Positions 1-10,600 of a stretch of 25,700 bases of DNA are shown here, in pieces. The notes under the pieces are model-generated. The model saw nothing but the letters and a program-made list of their open reading frames with translations, was not told the DNA's origin and did not search any database. Location of the stretch: positions 52,547-78,246 of the forward strand of contig VHZZ01001343.1 of assembly GCA_009801015.1 (NCBI GenBank), read 5' to 3'. A program made the translations under genes and the position numbers. The stretch comes from Silene noctiflora (taxonomy: Eukaryota; Streptophyta; Magnoliopsida; Caryophyllales; Caryophyllaceae). Positions within the stretch are counted from its first letter, which is position 1. Each line of letters starts with the position of its first letter.

Positions 1-14
1 TAATAATAGTAATA

Positions 15-93
<79 letters not shown>
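1..93. repeat. (TAA)n microsatellite
   Basis: About thirty TAA triplets run almost without interruption; two TAG variants occur near the left edge. The tract continues off the window, so its full length is unknown. It lies directly inside the putative Helitron end that finishes at 126. Confidence 0.95.
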
Positions 94-95
<2 letters not shown>

Positions 96-126
96 GAGAC
101 TGCGCGAAGCGCGGGATATTATCTAG
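1..126 (+). mobile_element. Helitron 3' terminus (element runs off the left edge)
   Basis: Seen: a GC-rich hairpin at about 100-113 (CTGCGC, loop GAA, GCGCGG; six pairs, one of them G.T) stands out in AT-rich DNA. It is followed after a short AT spacer by CTAG at 123-126 and then a T. Known: plant Helitrons end in a short hairpin about 10 bases before CTRR and insert between A and T. Inferred: this is the 3' end of a + strand element whose body lies to the left, with the TAA microsatellite inside it. The 5' TC end and any Rep/helicase gene are not in view, so autonomy cannot be judged. Confidence 0.55.
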
Positions 127-1301
127 TATATTTATATAACTAAGTATTGGCCTAATTCTACATAATAATCTTTATAGAATGGTTAATTAGTGAAGGCCCA
201 TTCCCTTGTTAGAAAATTTGAGCGGGAAAATTTGAGAGATGACTTATTCTTTTAGTTTAAGGGGGATTATATCTACTAAAGACGTAATATAAACGTTAAG
301 GAATGAGTAATGACCTTAATAATACAATCAGATAAGACATGTGTTGTAATAAATATCTTTATATATATGTTAAATTGAAAAATTAACCAAAATTTAAATG
401 TTGACATAGCATGGAGACATGGAGTAGAGATAGATATTAAGTTAAAGTGTAGAAAAAATGTGTTACACATAAATTTTGTAGTACGTTTGTATCAAAAGAC
501 AGAATTATAGAATTAATTAGAAAGTCTTTGCTAAAAATGTGTTGGTGACCAACATGTTTATTTAAAAAAAATAGTAGTAAAATATTTCTATCACATCATA
601 CGTATAAAATGCAATTTCATTTATGTAACAAAATAAGAATATTCTGGATGTTGAAAAATATTATCTTAGTTCATAGAATTATTTATCGTATGGAATTAAT
701 CGCTATGACCCAGCTATAGATATGATATAATGACGTCCGAAGCCCAATAAAGATAAACTCATTTAGGCGGGATAACTTTAGATACGCTTATTTTTTTAGT
801 ATAAAGGGCTTGTTCGCTTTAAGTAGTGTATAAGGAGGTATGTTTTTGAACTCCTCAACGTAGGTAGCGGTCATCATTCGGCATTGTTCTAAAAAAATGT
901 GGTGAAATAAGTGAATGATATACATAATCACGTAAACATCTTAGGATCACCATAATCCTATATATCACTACTAAAGGTGGTCTGAGCAATCGGGTAACTG
1001 AGATAGGTTGTGAGTCGAATCGCGTCGAGTCTGAGCAGTGTGGGTCATATTGGATTCAGGTTATGTTGGGTCAATAACGAGTTTGGGCATAGTATAGTTC
1101 ATAACGAATCATCGACTCATCGTTGCGTAAGATCATCAGATTTTATTCGAGTCTATCCCAAATCAGGTTATTAACATATACTTTATGTGTTAAATTTCCA
1201 AATTCTAACGAGAGTTGGATTGAATTCCTCAATTTAAGTGATCATTTATCGGCTCTAATCATAAACCCTTAATTTGTGGAAAAGGATGGTTGACGGCCGA
1301 A
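127..1301. other. Intergenic spacer without recognisable genes
   Basis: The stretch is AT-rich and has no open frame of plausible coding character on either strand. Positions about 970-1170 are less AT-rich and contain several GGGT-type words (gggtaactg, gggtcatat, gggtcaata), a texture common in old plant transposons. I could not find terminal repeats or assign a family. Confidence 0.5.
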
Positions 1302-1337
1302 ACTCACATCATCACTCACATCATCACTCACATCACT
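1302..1337. repeat. 12-bp tandem repeat, three copies
   Basis: The unit actcacatcatc occurs at 1302-1313 and 1314-1325; a third copy at 1326-1337 ends in cact. It lies about 200 bases upstream of the pseudouridine synthase start codon, in the promoter or at the edge of the leader. Confidence 0.9.
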
Positions 1338-1533
1338 TAAGTTAGGTGGTTTAACCCTTAAACGGAAGAATGATTCGGCCTTGAATTGGATCCTGTTTAG
1401 TGGAAATGTAGTGATGAGATGAGTTTTTTTTATTAGGGTTTTAGGAGTGCACAGTTGAATAGAATAGAATAGTGTCACATAAACTTCCTCATTCCATTTT
1501 CATTAATTTTATTTTTAAAATTAAGAAAAATCA
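1338..1533 (+). promoter_or_regulatory. Promoter/leader of the pseudouridine synthase gene, with telo-box
   Basis: TTAGGGTTT at 1433-1441 is an exact telo-box (AAACCCTAA read on the other strand), about 93 bases before the start codon. Telo-boxes are known to be enriched close to the transcription start of plant genes for ribosomal proteins and other translation factors, which suits a tRNA-modifying enzyme. A T-rich run precedes it at 1424-1431, and a (gaata) run lies at about 1456-1471. I see no convincing TATA box. The true transcription start is not known. Confidence 0.45.
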
Positions 1534-3173
1534 ATGGAAGAATCCCAGCAAAACCCCGCTCCACCTTCTTCACCATCACCATTACCATCCTCACCACCCA
1601 AAGACTCCGAAATCACCGAACCCGCCCTTAAAAAGACCAAAATGTCCTCCGACAACACTTCCTCCGACGACACTACCACCTCCCCTCGGCGTTACAAGCG
1701 CCGCAAAGTTGCCATTTTTATGGCCTACTGCGGCGTCGGATACCAAGGTATGCAGAAAAACCCCGGCGCCAAGACTATTGAGGGCGACCTTGAGGACGCC
1801 CTTTTTCTCGCTGGCGCTGTCCCCGCTGATGAGCGGGGACAACACAAGCGATACGATTGGGCTCGTTCTGCCCGCACCGACAAAGGGGTCAGCGCTGTCG
1901 GTCAGGTTATTTCTGGTCGTTTTTTTGTCGACCCGCCTGGGTTTGTTAATCGTCTTAACTCGATTTTGTCTCCTCAGATTAGGGTCTTTGGGTATAATAG
2001 GGCTACGCCATCTTTTAATGCTAAGAAGTTTTGTGATCGTAGGAGGTATGTTTATTTGTTGCCTGTGTTTGCGCTTGATCCTAGTTGTCATCGTGATAGG
2101 GAGAGTGTTATGGAGAGTTTAGGGTCTGGTGAGGAATTGGTTAGGTGTTTCGAGTGTTCCGAACGAGGGAGGAAGGTTTCTGGGGTCATGGGGAACAAGA
2201 GGGATTTCAGGAACCTAGGGTTGACTGACGAGGTTGAGGCAGGTCATGTGGATGCTAAATTAGGTGTCTCGTCAAAAAGCTGTGATGTATCAATGCTGGA
2301 GGGGAAGGAGGAAGTAAGTAGTGATTGTATGGGGGATGATAATGTTGTTGGACAAGTGGTGAAAACTGATGTGGCTGGTCAAGTAATAGCTCAGTTAGTC
2401 GCTTCGGGCAACAGTCATGATGTATCAATGGTGCAGATGAAGGAGGAAGAAAGTAATCATTGTATGGAGAATGGAATTGTTGCTGAAGCAGAGGTGAAAA
2501 CTGAGGTGGATGGTCAAGTATTAGGTCAGACAGCCGGTTCGTGCAACATTCTTGATGCATCAATGGTGCAGGTGAAGGAGGAAGAAAATAGTGATTGTAT
2601 GGAGAATGATAATGTTGTTGGAGAAGAGGTCAAAACTGAGGTGGGTGGTGAAGTATTAGGCCACTCAGGCGTTTCGTCCAACAGTAAGGGTGCATTGGTG
2701 GCCAGTGTTGAGAGGGGGAATGAGGAACAGAAGGCTGATTTGTGTGTGGAGAATGGGAATGGAGTGGGAGAAGAGTTAAATGATGATGTGGATAATGCCG
2801 AAGTTCGAGGTTTGGATCAATCTGGTGTTGGATTGAATGACGAGAGTAATGGTGTAAGGGAGGGTAGGAAGAGTGAGTTCAAGTATGGAGAGGAGGTGAA
2901 GGAGAGACTTAACAGGATACTCAAATATTACGAGGGAACTCATAACTTTCACAATTTTACGACCAGAACAAAGGCTGAAGATCCATCTGCAAAACGATAC
3001 ATTGTTTCGTTTCAAGCAAATACCACGCTCACTCTGGAAGGTATTGAATTTGTCAAGTGTGAGGTGGTGGGACAGAGTTTCATGCTTCACCAAATCCGGA
3101 AAATGATGGGTATGGCAGTCGCTGTGATGAGGAACTTTGCTTCTGAGTCAATCTATGAGACAGCATTTGACCA
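1534..3173 (+). CDS. Pseudouridine synthase exon 1
   Basis: 1,640 bases ending in phase 2 at GACCA, before the donor GTAAGA. Reading through the donor would meet a stop at once (CAG TAA), so splicing is needed to reach the conserved C-terminus. Codon use drifts along the exon: C-ending codons dominate to about 1920, then T- and G-ending codons take over. Confidence 0.93.
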
Positions 3174-3540
3174 GTAAGATTTAGTGCTAGTCGGTGCTTC
3201 TGATTTGGGTTTGTTTAAAGATTGAATCTAAAATGCTTTATTGATGTGCCTTTTCAATTTCAGGGTGGTGAGAATAAATGTGCCTACTGCTCCTGAGGTG
3301 GGATTGTACTTAGACGAATGTTTCTTCACTTCGTATAATAAGAAGTGGAACGGGACGCACGAGGAGCTATCCATGAAAAACTACGCTGAGACAGCAGAAG
3401 AATTTAAGTTGAAATATATTTACAGCCACATTGCCCATACGGAACATAAGGAAGGCGCGGTCGCGATTTGGCTGCATTCCCTGAACAAGCGTAACTATCC
3501 CGATTTGTGCTCCTCTCAAGTGGGAGCACCTGATTCCTAA
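1534..3540 (+). CDS. tRNA pseudouridine synthase, Pus1/TruA family (two exons)
   Basis: Join 1534..3173 and 3264..3540; 638 aa. The product isomerises uridine to pseudouridine in tRNA and possibly other RNAs. Residues about 1-50 are a Ser/Pro/Thr-rich tail, and a basic RRYKRRK at 52-58 could be a nuclear signal. The first catalytic half follows, with the family motif RSARTDKGVSA; D116 is the expected catalytic aspartate. Residues about 225-460 are an acidic, low-complexity insertion built partly from 45-aa repeats. The second half resumes at THNFHNFTTRTK (469 on), with GQSFMLHQIRKMMG at 513-526, and exon 2 supplies VPTAPEVGLYLDECFF and the C-terminal NYPDL. The start is the first ATG in this frame. 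It matches the plant genes annotated as pseudouridine synthase family (Arabidopsis At1g20370 and At1g76120, from memory). Family is sure; the target uridines and compartment are not visible. Confidence 0.95.
2284..2688 (+). repeat. 135-bp (45-codon) tandem repeat inside the pseudouridine synthase
   Basis: Three diverged units begin at 2284, 2419 and 2554, each opening with a GATGTATCAATG-like word. Each encodes DVSM or DASM, then a KEE-rich stretch, then (V)KT(D/E)V and (D/G)GQV-like residues. A fourth unit from 2689 is barely recognisable. The period is a multiple of three, so the frame stays open. The repeats fall in the linker between the two catalytic halves. Confidence 0.85.
3174..3263 (+). 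other. Intron of the pseudouridine synthase gene
   Basis: A 90-base intron with donor GTAAGA and acceptor TTTCAG. It keeps phase: CA of exon 1 joins G of exon 2 to give glutamine. Confidence 0.92.
3264..3540 (+). CDS. Pseudouridine synthase exon 2
   Basis: 277 bases ending at TAA 3538-3540. It encodes the conserved Pus1-type C-terminus: VPTAPEVGLYLDECFF, then KLKYIYSHIA, then a NYPDL-type ending close to that of plant homologues. Confidence 0.93.
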
Positions 3541-4543
3541 CTCCTGACCTGAGGGATTAATTTGTACTGCTGCAATTTTACAAACATTTTTGTTAAATAT
3601 GTATTACTTTCTGGTTGATTGACTTTGTATGCAAACTTGTTCCTATACTCATTTGCTTCTGTTCTTTAGTACTACTACTACTCTTGAGAGCTGAGAGTCG
3701 GCTTCTTGGACTCGAGATTAGCTGTGATTTAGATGGAGAAGAAATACATCAAATAAAGATGCAGTTATTACTCTTTATTCAGTTACTTTCACATAATCTG
3801 ATTCTTTCTACATTTGCAATTGCTCAACATCTATAAGTATCGTGTGGGCACGGACAATTAAGCTGGGGTGCAATGGAAAGGTGACGAAGAGGATCCTTTG
3901 ATATTGTTAAGACCGTTGGTCAATGTAGTACAATGGAAATGTCACAAAGGGGATCCTCTGATATTGTTTGCTAAGTATGCATCAGTTATTGGTTATGACT
4001 TGTGAACTAATGGATCTCCCTTTTTTCCACTGTCAAGCGCATGAGTTAACTTGAATCGCCACAGGAAAGTTCATTATACAAAGCTGAGATAGCATGACGC
4101 CAACTGATTCAAACTGAATTGTTGTAGATATGAGTTCACAATACAATGTTGTACAAGTGACAATAACTGATTCAACCGATTATAATTTGTCTATACAAAT
4201 GTTCACTTCTTCATTCGTCATTAATTAATCATTATATTTGAATACTCAAAACACCATACGTATAGGATATACAATACAAGAGTGCATCCCCCTCTTCAAA
4301 AATGTGACTACAAAATCAAGGAGCCATTTAATTGGCTCAGGAAGTGTCGACGCTCTACCACAGGAGGACCAAACTGTCCTGCCACGTGTTCCGTTACATA
4401 ATAAGCCAGATATAATGTCTAATTTCGTGAAAGTTAACTGATCAGCACTCTTCTCTCGAGTCAGAGGTATGCTGTAGGATCCCCTCCTAGCAAAAGCTTA
4501 ATTTCTTCCAGGTTTTTCAACCCCGCTCTAAATATAGTTATAT
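3541..4543. other. Tail-to-tail spacer holding both 3' untranslated regions
   Basis: About 1 kb lies between the two convergent stop codons. AATAAA at 3752-3757 is a possible poly(A) signal for the + strand gene. Two small inverted repeats, 4321-4338 (GAGCCA, six-base loop, TGGCTC) and about 4362-4380 (AGGAC and GTCCT arms), fall where the SABRE 3' UTR should be. No further gene is seen; the open frames here are short and show no similarity I recognise. Confidence 0.6.
3871..3970. repeat. Direct repeat, 60-bp period
   Basis: CAATGGAAAGGTGACGAAGA and CAATGGAAATGTCACAAAGG begin at 3871 and 3931. Both are followed by a ggatcctNtgatattgtt word, so about 40 bases are repeated 60 bases apart. They lie downstream of the putative poly(A) signal of the pseudouridine synthase gene. 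Confidence 0.85.
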
Positions 4544-4650
4544 TCACTCCTGAAAATCCTCGTAAGGTGAAGATTCGCTTGAAGAATCACTTTCGAATAT
4601 TGTGGTTTCCTTTGGAGAAGAAGGGAGCGAATCTCTCTGCTGTATAGAAC
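4544..4650 (-). CDS. SABRE: SABRE exon 23 (last)
   Basis: 107 bases, acceptor TTATCAG, stop TGA at 4546-4544. It encodes an acidic serine-rich tail that ends SSPYEDFQE, very like other plant SABRE C-termini. Confidence 0.92.
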
Positions 4651-7600
4651 CTGATAAACACAGTATTGTTTAACATTTGTCTTTGCAGCAAATTTTGGTA
4701 AAAAAATTACCACGTTATGACGCTATTCGATAAAACAAGTCTCTTCTATTTCATGGCATTTCAAAACTATATGGACAATAATTAGAACACGAAACTATAA
4801 GCTTAAAGCAGTGTACGGCAAAACTGTACAGTAGCAGAGCAGTTTATAAAACAGGCAGTAGACAAACCTTTTCGCGAGCGGAACTTCTTAGTATGTCGCC
4901 TAATGAGCTTCCTTGCTTTAGTAATAGTGAGTTGCCTGGCAAAAGGTGAAAATTCGGTATCACTCTCACTCCATTCCCCATTAAATTCATTATCTGCATC
5001 ACCCCGCATTGTCCGTAGAACAAATGCCTTGGCCTTTCTACGTTGAGTGCTAAATAATCCTCTTATAGAAGTCACAAACCCATCCCCTGCTCCAATTAGC
5101 TGATCCGATCTTCCCCCATCACTGTCACTGAGGTTCAAATCATCAGGTATTCTTGGTCCTGCTACTTCCCTTTGACTTTGTGCTTTATCTTTGAACTTTT
5201 TCCCCTACATATTCCACATCTATTTCAGTTCCATTTTGCTAAAGACAGGTCCAAAGATCTCCGATTAATCAAACAAATCAAAAGAACTGTAGACACTAAA
5301 GCACAAGGTACAACTAATTTCCCAGATATGCTCCCAAAGAAGGCCATTAATAGAAGTAAACAAAAGACGAATGATCTGCTGTTTTACCTGCATTCCAGTG
5401 ACAGACTTCAAAACTCCCCAGATTATATGTTTCTTTACTCGTGAAAAGAGCCTCCTCCAAGTTCCGGTGAACTCAACACGATGAAATTGGTCCATCAATA
5501 ATCTTAAATCGCTCACAGCAAATCTTGATCCCTCATATGTAACCAGTAACTCAACCTACAGATTTACATAAAAACGTAGTCCAATCCAACATTAACCACA
5601 TAGCACCCAAAATACCCAACAAATGTAATCCCTATCACAAAAGTAACTCACCTGACTTATCTTGATATTGTGGAATTCCATCATTTTCCGAGGCTTTTTG
5701 TCGTCATTAGACTTCCCTACCTTCTTCTCTTCATGAGATGCACGACCCGGCTTGATTTGTTTCGTGTCCTTCGATCTACTTTTAGAGTCTTCTTGTTGAT
5801 CCCCAAGGGACCCCATCTTTGAATAATTTCCGCTTGAAGAATGAAGTTGCAGAACGAGCTCATCAGCCACAGATTCTGCAATGTTTTCTTCCCATGTTTT
5901 GTCGAAAGAAGATGTCCTCCTCAACTCTGGTGCTGTAGCAGAGTTTGATTTGTTGTTTTTGGATCCCTGTGTAAAGCAGATTTTCAATATAATTTCTATG
6001 CCTATTGTTTATGAGTTTATCAGTCAAAAGAAAGGATATAAAAAACGGAAAGACATGAATACCAAAATCTTTGTTCTCAGGTGATGTAAAGTGCTATAAT
6101 TAGGCTATTCCCCTACTATCAGCAGCTGGGAAGTGTCAGCATGGCTATTCCCCCGCTATGAGTCCTTATAAGTGAGGTTCTGATGAAAGATGCATGGACC
6201 AACTCACCTGGGAAGAGTCAGCGTGAGAACTTCCAGAAGTCGACGGTACTCCAGGGGCACTTGATCTAGAGGAACCTTCTGAGTCTTTAGTCATATTAGA
6301 TCCAGCAACTTCCACAATAGATCCCTTTTTCCCGCGTTTTAAACCGGCGGTTGTGGAAACCTTCCAGACTTCCTGCATGACCCACAGTAAGTCCCAATAA
6401 AGAAGCTAACAGCGGACGTTTACAAATGTCATTATAGGCAAATGGTATCCATGACCACAATTTAAAACCCATCTCCATCATTATTACCCTTTGTGGCTCC
6501 CTTGCAACCAAGAAAAACAATATATGTATCTCAGGAGTGCTATGGACTGACCTGCCGCCTCTGAGAATCTTGCTCTTCTTCAGGGAAAAGATACTCCCAC
6601 ATCATTCGGTACATTGTCTCCGTCAAGTGTATCTTCAGGGGATAAATCTCTACCTGAAGCATATAGAATTAGCTATACAATTTTTGATTGTACAAAAAGT
6701 GTGGCCTGTAAGCAAATTGGTAAATACAAACAGCCGCCACCAATTACCAACATAGCACTTCTGTTTCTCTGCTAATAGGCATCAATAAAGACAACCTAGT
6801 AGTAACACAGCTAGACACTAGCAAGCTTCGGCGGCTCTGATGTTTGTATTTACTTGTGTCCTCTCAGCCAAACAAAGATGTACTTTTAAGAACAATGATA
6901 ACTTTAATGTACCTGGAAAAGTTCGAGCGAAGAGTTGCCATCCTTTGGAGTTCCTTGCTTAGCATCAACTCGGAGCATAACTTTTCTAAAGCACATATTT
7001 GACAGTTGAAAAAGAATGAAACATGTCCACAAAATGAACAAAAAGATATGATTAAGAAGCAAATGGAATTAAAACATCTCTTATAAGACGCAACAGGAAT
7101 CAAAACATCTTTTAGAAGACACGACATTATAGTGCCACAAAGAGAAAGATCGGCATAAAAACACTGTTAACAAGGGGACAGGACCAACAAGGCAATGCCT
7201 CTATTATTAGCTTCTAATTAGAAATAGCCACTTACGATTTAGCAAGTTATTTTGCAAAACAAAACAAAACAACGAACAAGAATACGTGTTATCGTAATGC
7301 TGGAAACAACTTTTACAGACCAAGATTCCCAATTTCACTTGGATAGAAAACAAAACTATTCTTATATAACTCCTAATTCAGAACAGATGGGTAGACAACG
7401 GCAAACAGTGCACTTCACCATCTCCGAAGGCTGGCAATCATCTAAAAGCAATATACCTTACTGAAGTAATATGCTTACCTTCCCCATTCTGGTGGTGGAC
7501 TCCATGCCGATAAAAGCATGTCAGACTTTGCGTTGGGCAAACAATTTCGTACAACTAAATATTTCGTCGTGAATTTAGCAACACCAACATCTTTGTAGTC

Positions 7601-10600
7601 CCTGTCGAAGTCGTAAATCTATATACAAAAGAACGCTGATCAGATAGAGCCTATACACCTGCCTTAGCATTACAAACTGAAGTAGGAAGACCAAAAATGA
7701 CTGATTTCAAACTCAAATCTTTTCTAATGCACAATTAAAACAAGTAAAAAAAGTAAGACAATCATCTCACTGATAAAACAGTCCTCAAAGTCTAATAAAT
7801 ATGAAAAAACTTCTCACTTATTGACTGATAGGATATGTTTTAAAAAAAAATTAATCAGGGCATTCTAGATATTATTCTGAGAAATTAATTTGTAATTGAA
7901 ACTAGTGATTCATGTACAGAAATGTAGCAAACATGTAGCATGTTAAGTAAACTAGCTTTACATGAAAGAAATTGATCTTAGTAAGGCTGACATTTAGTTC
8001 AGAATTGTTCTGGGTTCTGAATTTCTAATTCATCTTTAGAATTCCCCAAATCATTTCATATAGCTTGCTATATAAGAAACCAATGGCATTCTGCAAGACA
8101 CATTTTTATGAAACCGGTAGGTCCATTCGAAATGTTTCACCCGATAATTACCCCGTATTCCTTCTACTGTATCTCTCATTTCCTCTCTCAGCTCCAACGG
8201 TCCCACCCTGCCTTACAGCCTCAGTTCCCCCTATTAATATTTTATAAAAACCTTGTCTACCTACGCCTTTATTATATAAGGCTCACATTCAGTTCAGCGT
8301 TCGTCTGTTCTAGTATATCTTCAGAATTTCCAATAACTTTCTGATATAGCTTGGTGTATACCAAACCAGTTGGCATTCTACTAGAGAGACATTTTAATAA
8401 AACCAGTAGTTCAAAGTTCAAACTTCCATTTGAAAATGTTTCACCTTGTTCCCCGTCTGCCTTACCTCTCCTTTCACCTCAAAGCTCCAGCCGTCCAACA
8501 CTTGAAACCTCGCCCTACAGCCTTTTTCCTTCTACTATCTATCACCTCTCCTGAATTTCTCAGGGGTCGTTTAGTTCACTGCTTAGGAATGGAATGGATT
8601 GGGATGAGAAACCATAGAAGTATGGGGTTCTAATTCCATACCTTTCAAAACATGTTTGGTTTATTAGAGAAATAAACATAAAGGAATGGAGTTTGAATCC
8701 ATTGGGGAGGGGGTGGGTATGGGATTCCAAGGGGTTGGGATGGAGATAGAATCCAACAGGATTCTAACTCCATTCCAAAATGCCCCAACCAAACACTAGA
8801 ATGAGTAGAATCCATTCCATTCCATTCCAAACCTCTCAACCAAACACCACCTCAATTCCTCTTCTCTCCAACTCTTCCCTCACAGTTACATTTCGTTTCA
8901 AGTTCCATGTGACATAAAGAAGCCTCAGAGATCTCAAGTCACAAAAGCAAACATTGAGAGGCGCTTTCAGTGTAGCAAAGATACTCACCATTTCATTTAT
9001 CTCAGCTTCAGCAAACGCTTTACCATCGACAAGCATGCTCCAAACCACTTTGTTAATTTGCAAAGAGATACGCATGGCATAAGATGGACTTTTGTTCTTC
9101 TCTTTTTCCATCAATCTTAGTTCAGCGGCTTTCTGCAAAGCTCCCCTTAAAGAAGCAGACGCTTCTTTTCGTGATTTTTGCACATTTCCTAGTTCATTCT
9201 TCAGTCTTTGCACCTGACAACAGCAAGTTAACTCTAAGCAACTCTTAACGGCCAAAAAAAAAGACAAGCAAGAAAAACAATAGAAAACTGCTACCGACTA
9301 TATGAATCATAGTTCACGAGTATAAACATAATTTGTATTTATTCACCCCAGAAAAAAATGATGACCTAGAAACGGTAGCATTCAACGACACGGAGTGGTC
9401 CAAGCTACATAGTTAAACAGAAGCCCAAGTGAACAATGATACAGGCAAAAGCCTGATCATGAGAATGTAATTCTTTTGCTCTAAATCTACTTATGCTTCT
9501 TTCTTCTTTAATCAAGTCTAACATGAGAACTGATAAGCGACTTTCAAACGGAATCCCATTATGAGTTGGTGTCTAAAGTTAATTGCACCGAGACAATGAA
9601 GACACCCAGTAAAATACCAAAATTTCATACTATATATACAATATACATCTGATAAGAGGAGTCATTTGAAATTCATGTGTCAGATCCATCTATAAACAGA
9701 ACCCCTCAGTCTTCCCTGCTATCTTTCCTTCAAAGAGTCATGAGTAACTGGCTGTGCATAACCACAAAAAAATACATCAAAAAAGAGGAATCCTCAACAT
9801 ATAGCGTGGAATAAGAAAGCGGCCTCATAAGAAAGATATGAACTAAAAATAAAGAAGCCCACCCAATTTCCCTTCCAACTCTCCTTCAGACAATGTCATG
9901 AGGGATTGGCCATGCATATCACAACAGAAAACATCAAAGTTCAAACAAGGGCGATCCTTAACGAATTTCATGGAATAAGAAGCAGGCCCATGATATCGCA
10001 TAGCAATATAGCATAATCAAGGATATCAACAAAACTAAAGAAGTAAAACAATAAATCCACTTTCCACACACCCTACTCCATCATCTTTACTTCGCTCCAA
10101 TGGTAACAGACTACAGATAAAAATTGTAGAAAAAAGCACAACCTCTGATTAACAGTAGCCACAATGACAAATAAAACAAATTAAAGGAGTTAGCTGGCAC
10201 ACCAGTGTGGATCTTCCGCAGGTTATCATCCATAAATCACCGTCTTTATCAGAACCTTGGTCCCCAGGTGCATCAGTACCAAGATATAGTTTCATGATGT
10301 CATCAAGTAGGAGCTTTTTCTCACGCTCTTTCTGTTCAAGGTGAATTTTAGCAAGTTCGACCTCCTCAACACCATCTGGAACCACCTCATCTGCCTCTTC
10401 TTCAACATCATCCTCATCTTCAGAAGGAAATGACAGACTACTCTTCCTGGGCCTGCATTACAGATTAATATTTGAATAAGGTACAACATGTGCAGATGAG
10501 CTCTTTTTCTTATATAAATATATAATCTTCTTAATTTTGGGTATATGAAGGGATTAAGCAAGAAGGCTCACTAAACTGCATGGTGCTTATGCTCTTTTTA

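Larger units (their letters stand above)
7619..8988 (-). other. SABRE intron 15
   Basis: At 1,370 bases it is the longest intron. It holds a MITE at 8573-8851 and a two-copy 295-bp duplication at 7983 to about 8570. The rest, 7619-7982, is plain AT-rich sequence. Confidence 0.88.

Noticed and set aside
1472-2122. A 216-codon frame on the + strand and a 166-codon antisense frame (1591-2091) over the start of the pseudouridine synthase
   Set aside because: Both are low-complexity Pro/His/Leu/Arg-rich shadows of the GC-rich start of the real gene. The + strand one begins at GTG, not ATG, and neither shows a known motif.
2284-2700. Regularly spaced repeats that could suggest a CRISPR-like array
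   Set aside because: The units are 135 bases, diverged, in frame with a coding exon and without separate spacers; the sequence is a plant gene.
3615-3836. A 73-codon hydrophobic + strand frame after the pseudouridine synthase stop
   Set aside because: It lies in the presumed 3' UTR, overlaps the AATAAA candidate, and has no known family features.
10201-10203. An alternative donor for SABRE exon 14 two bases downstream (GGT|GTGCC)
   Set aside because: It would shift the frame into exon 15 and lose VQRLKNEL, so the upstream GTGTGC donor is preferred.
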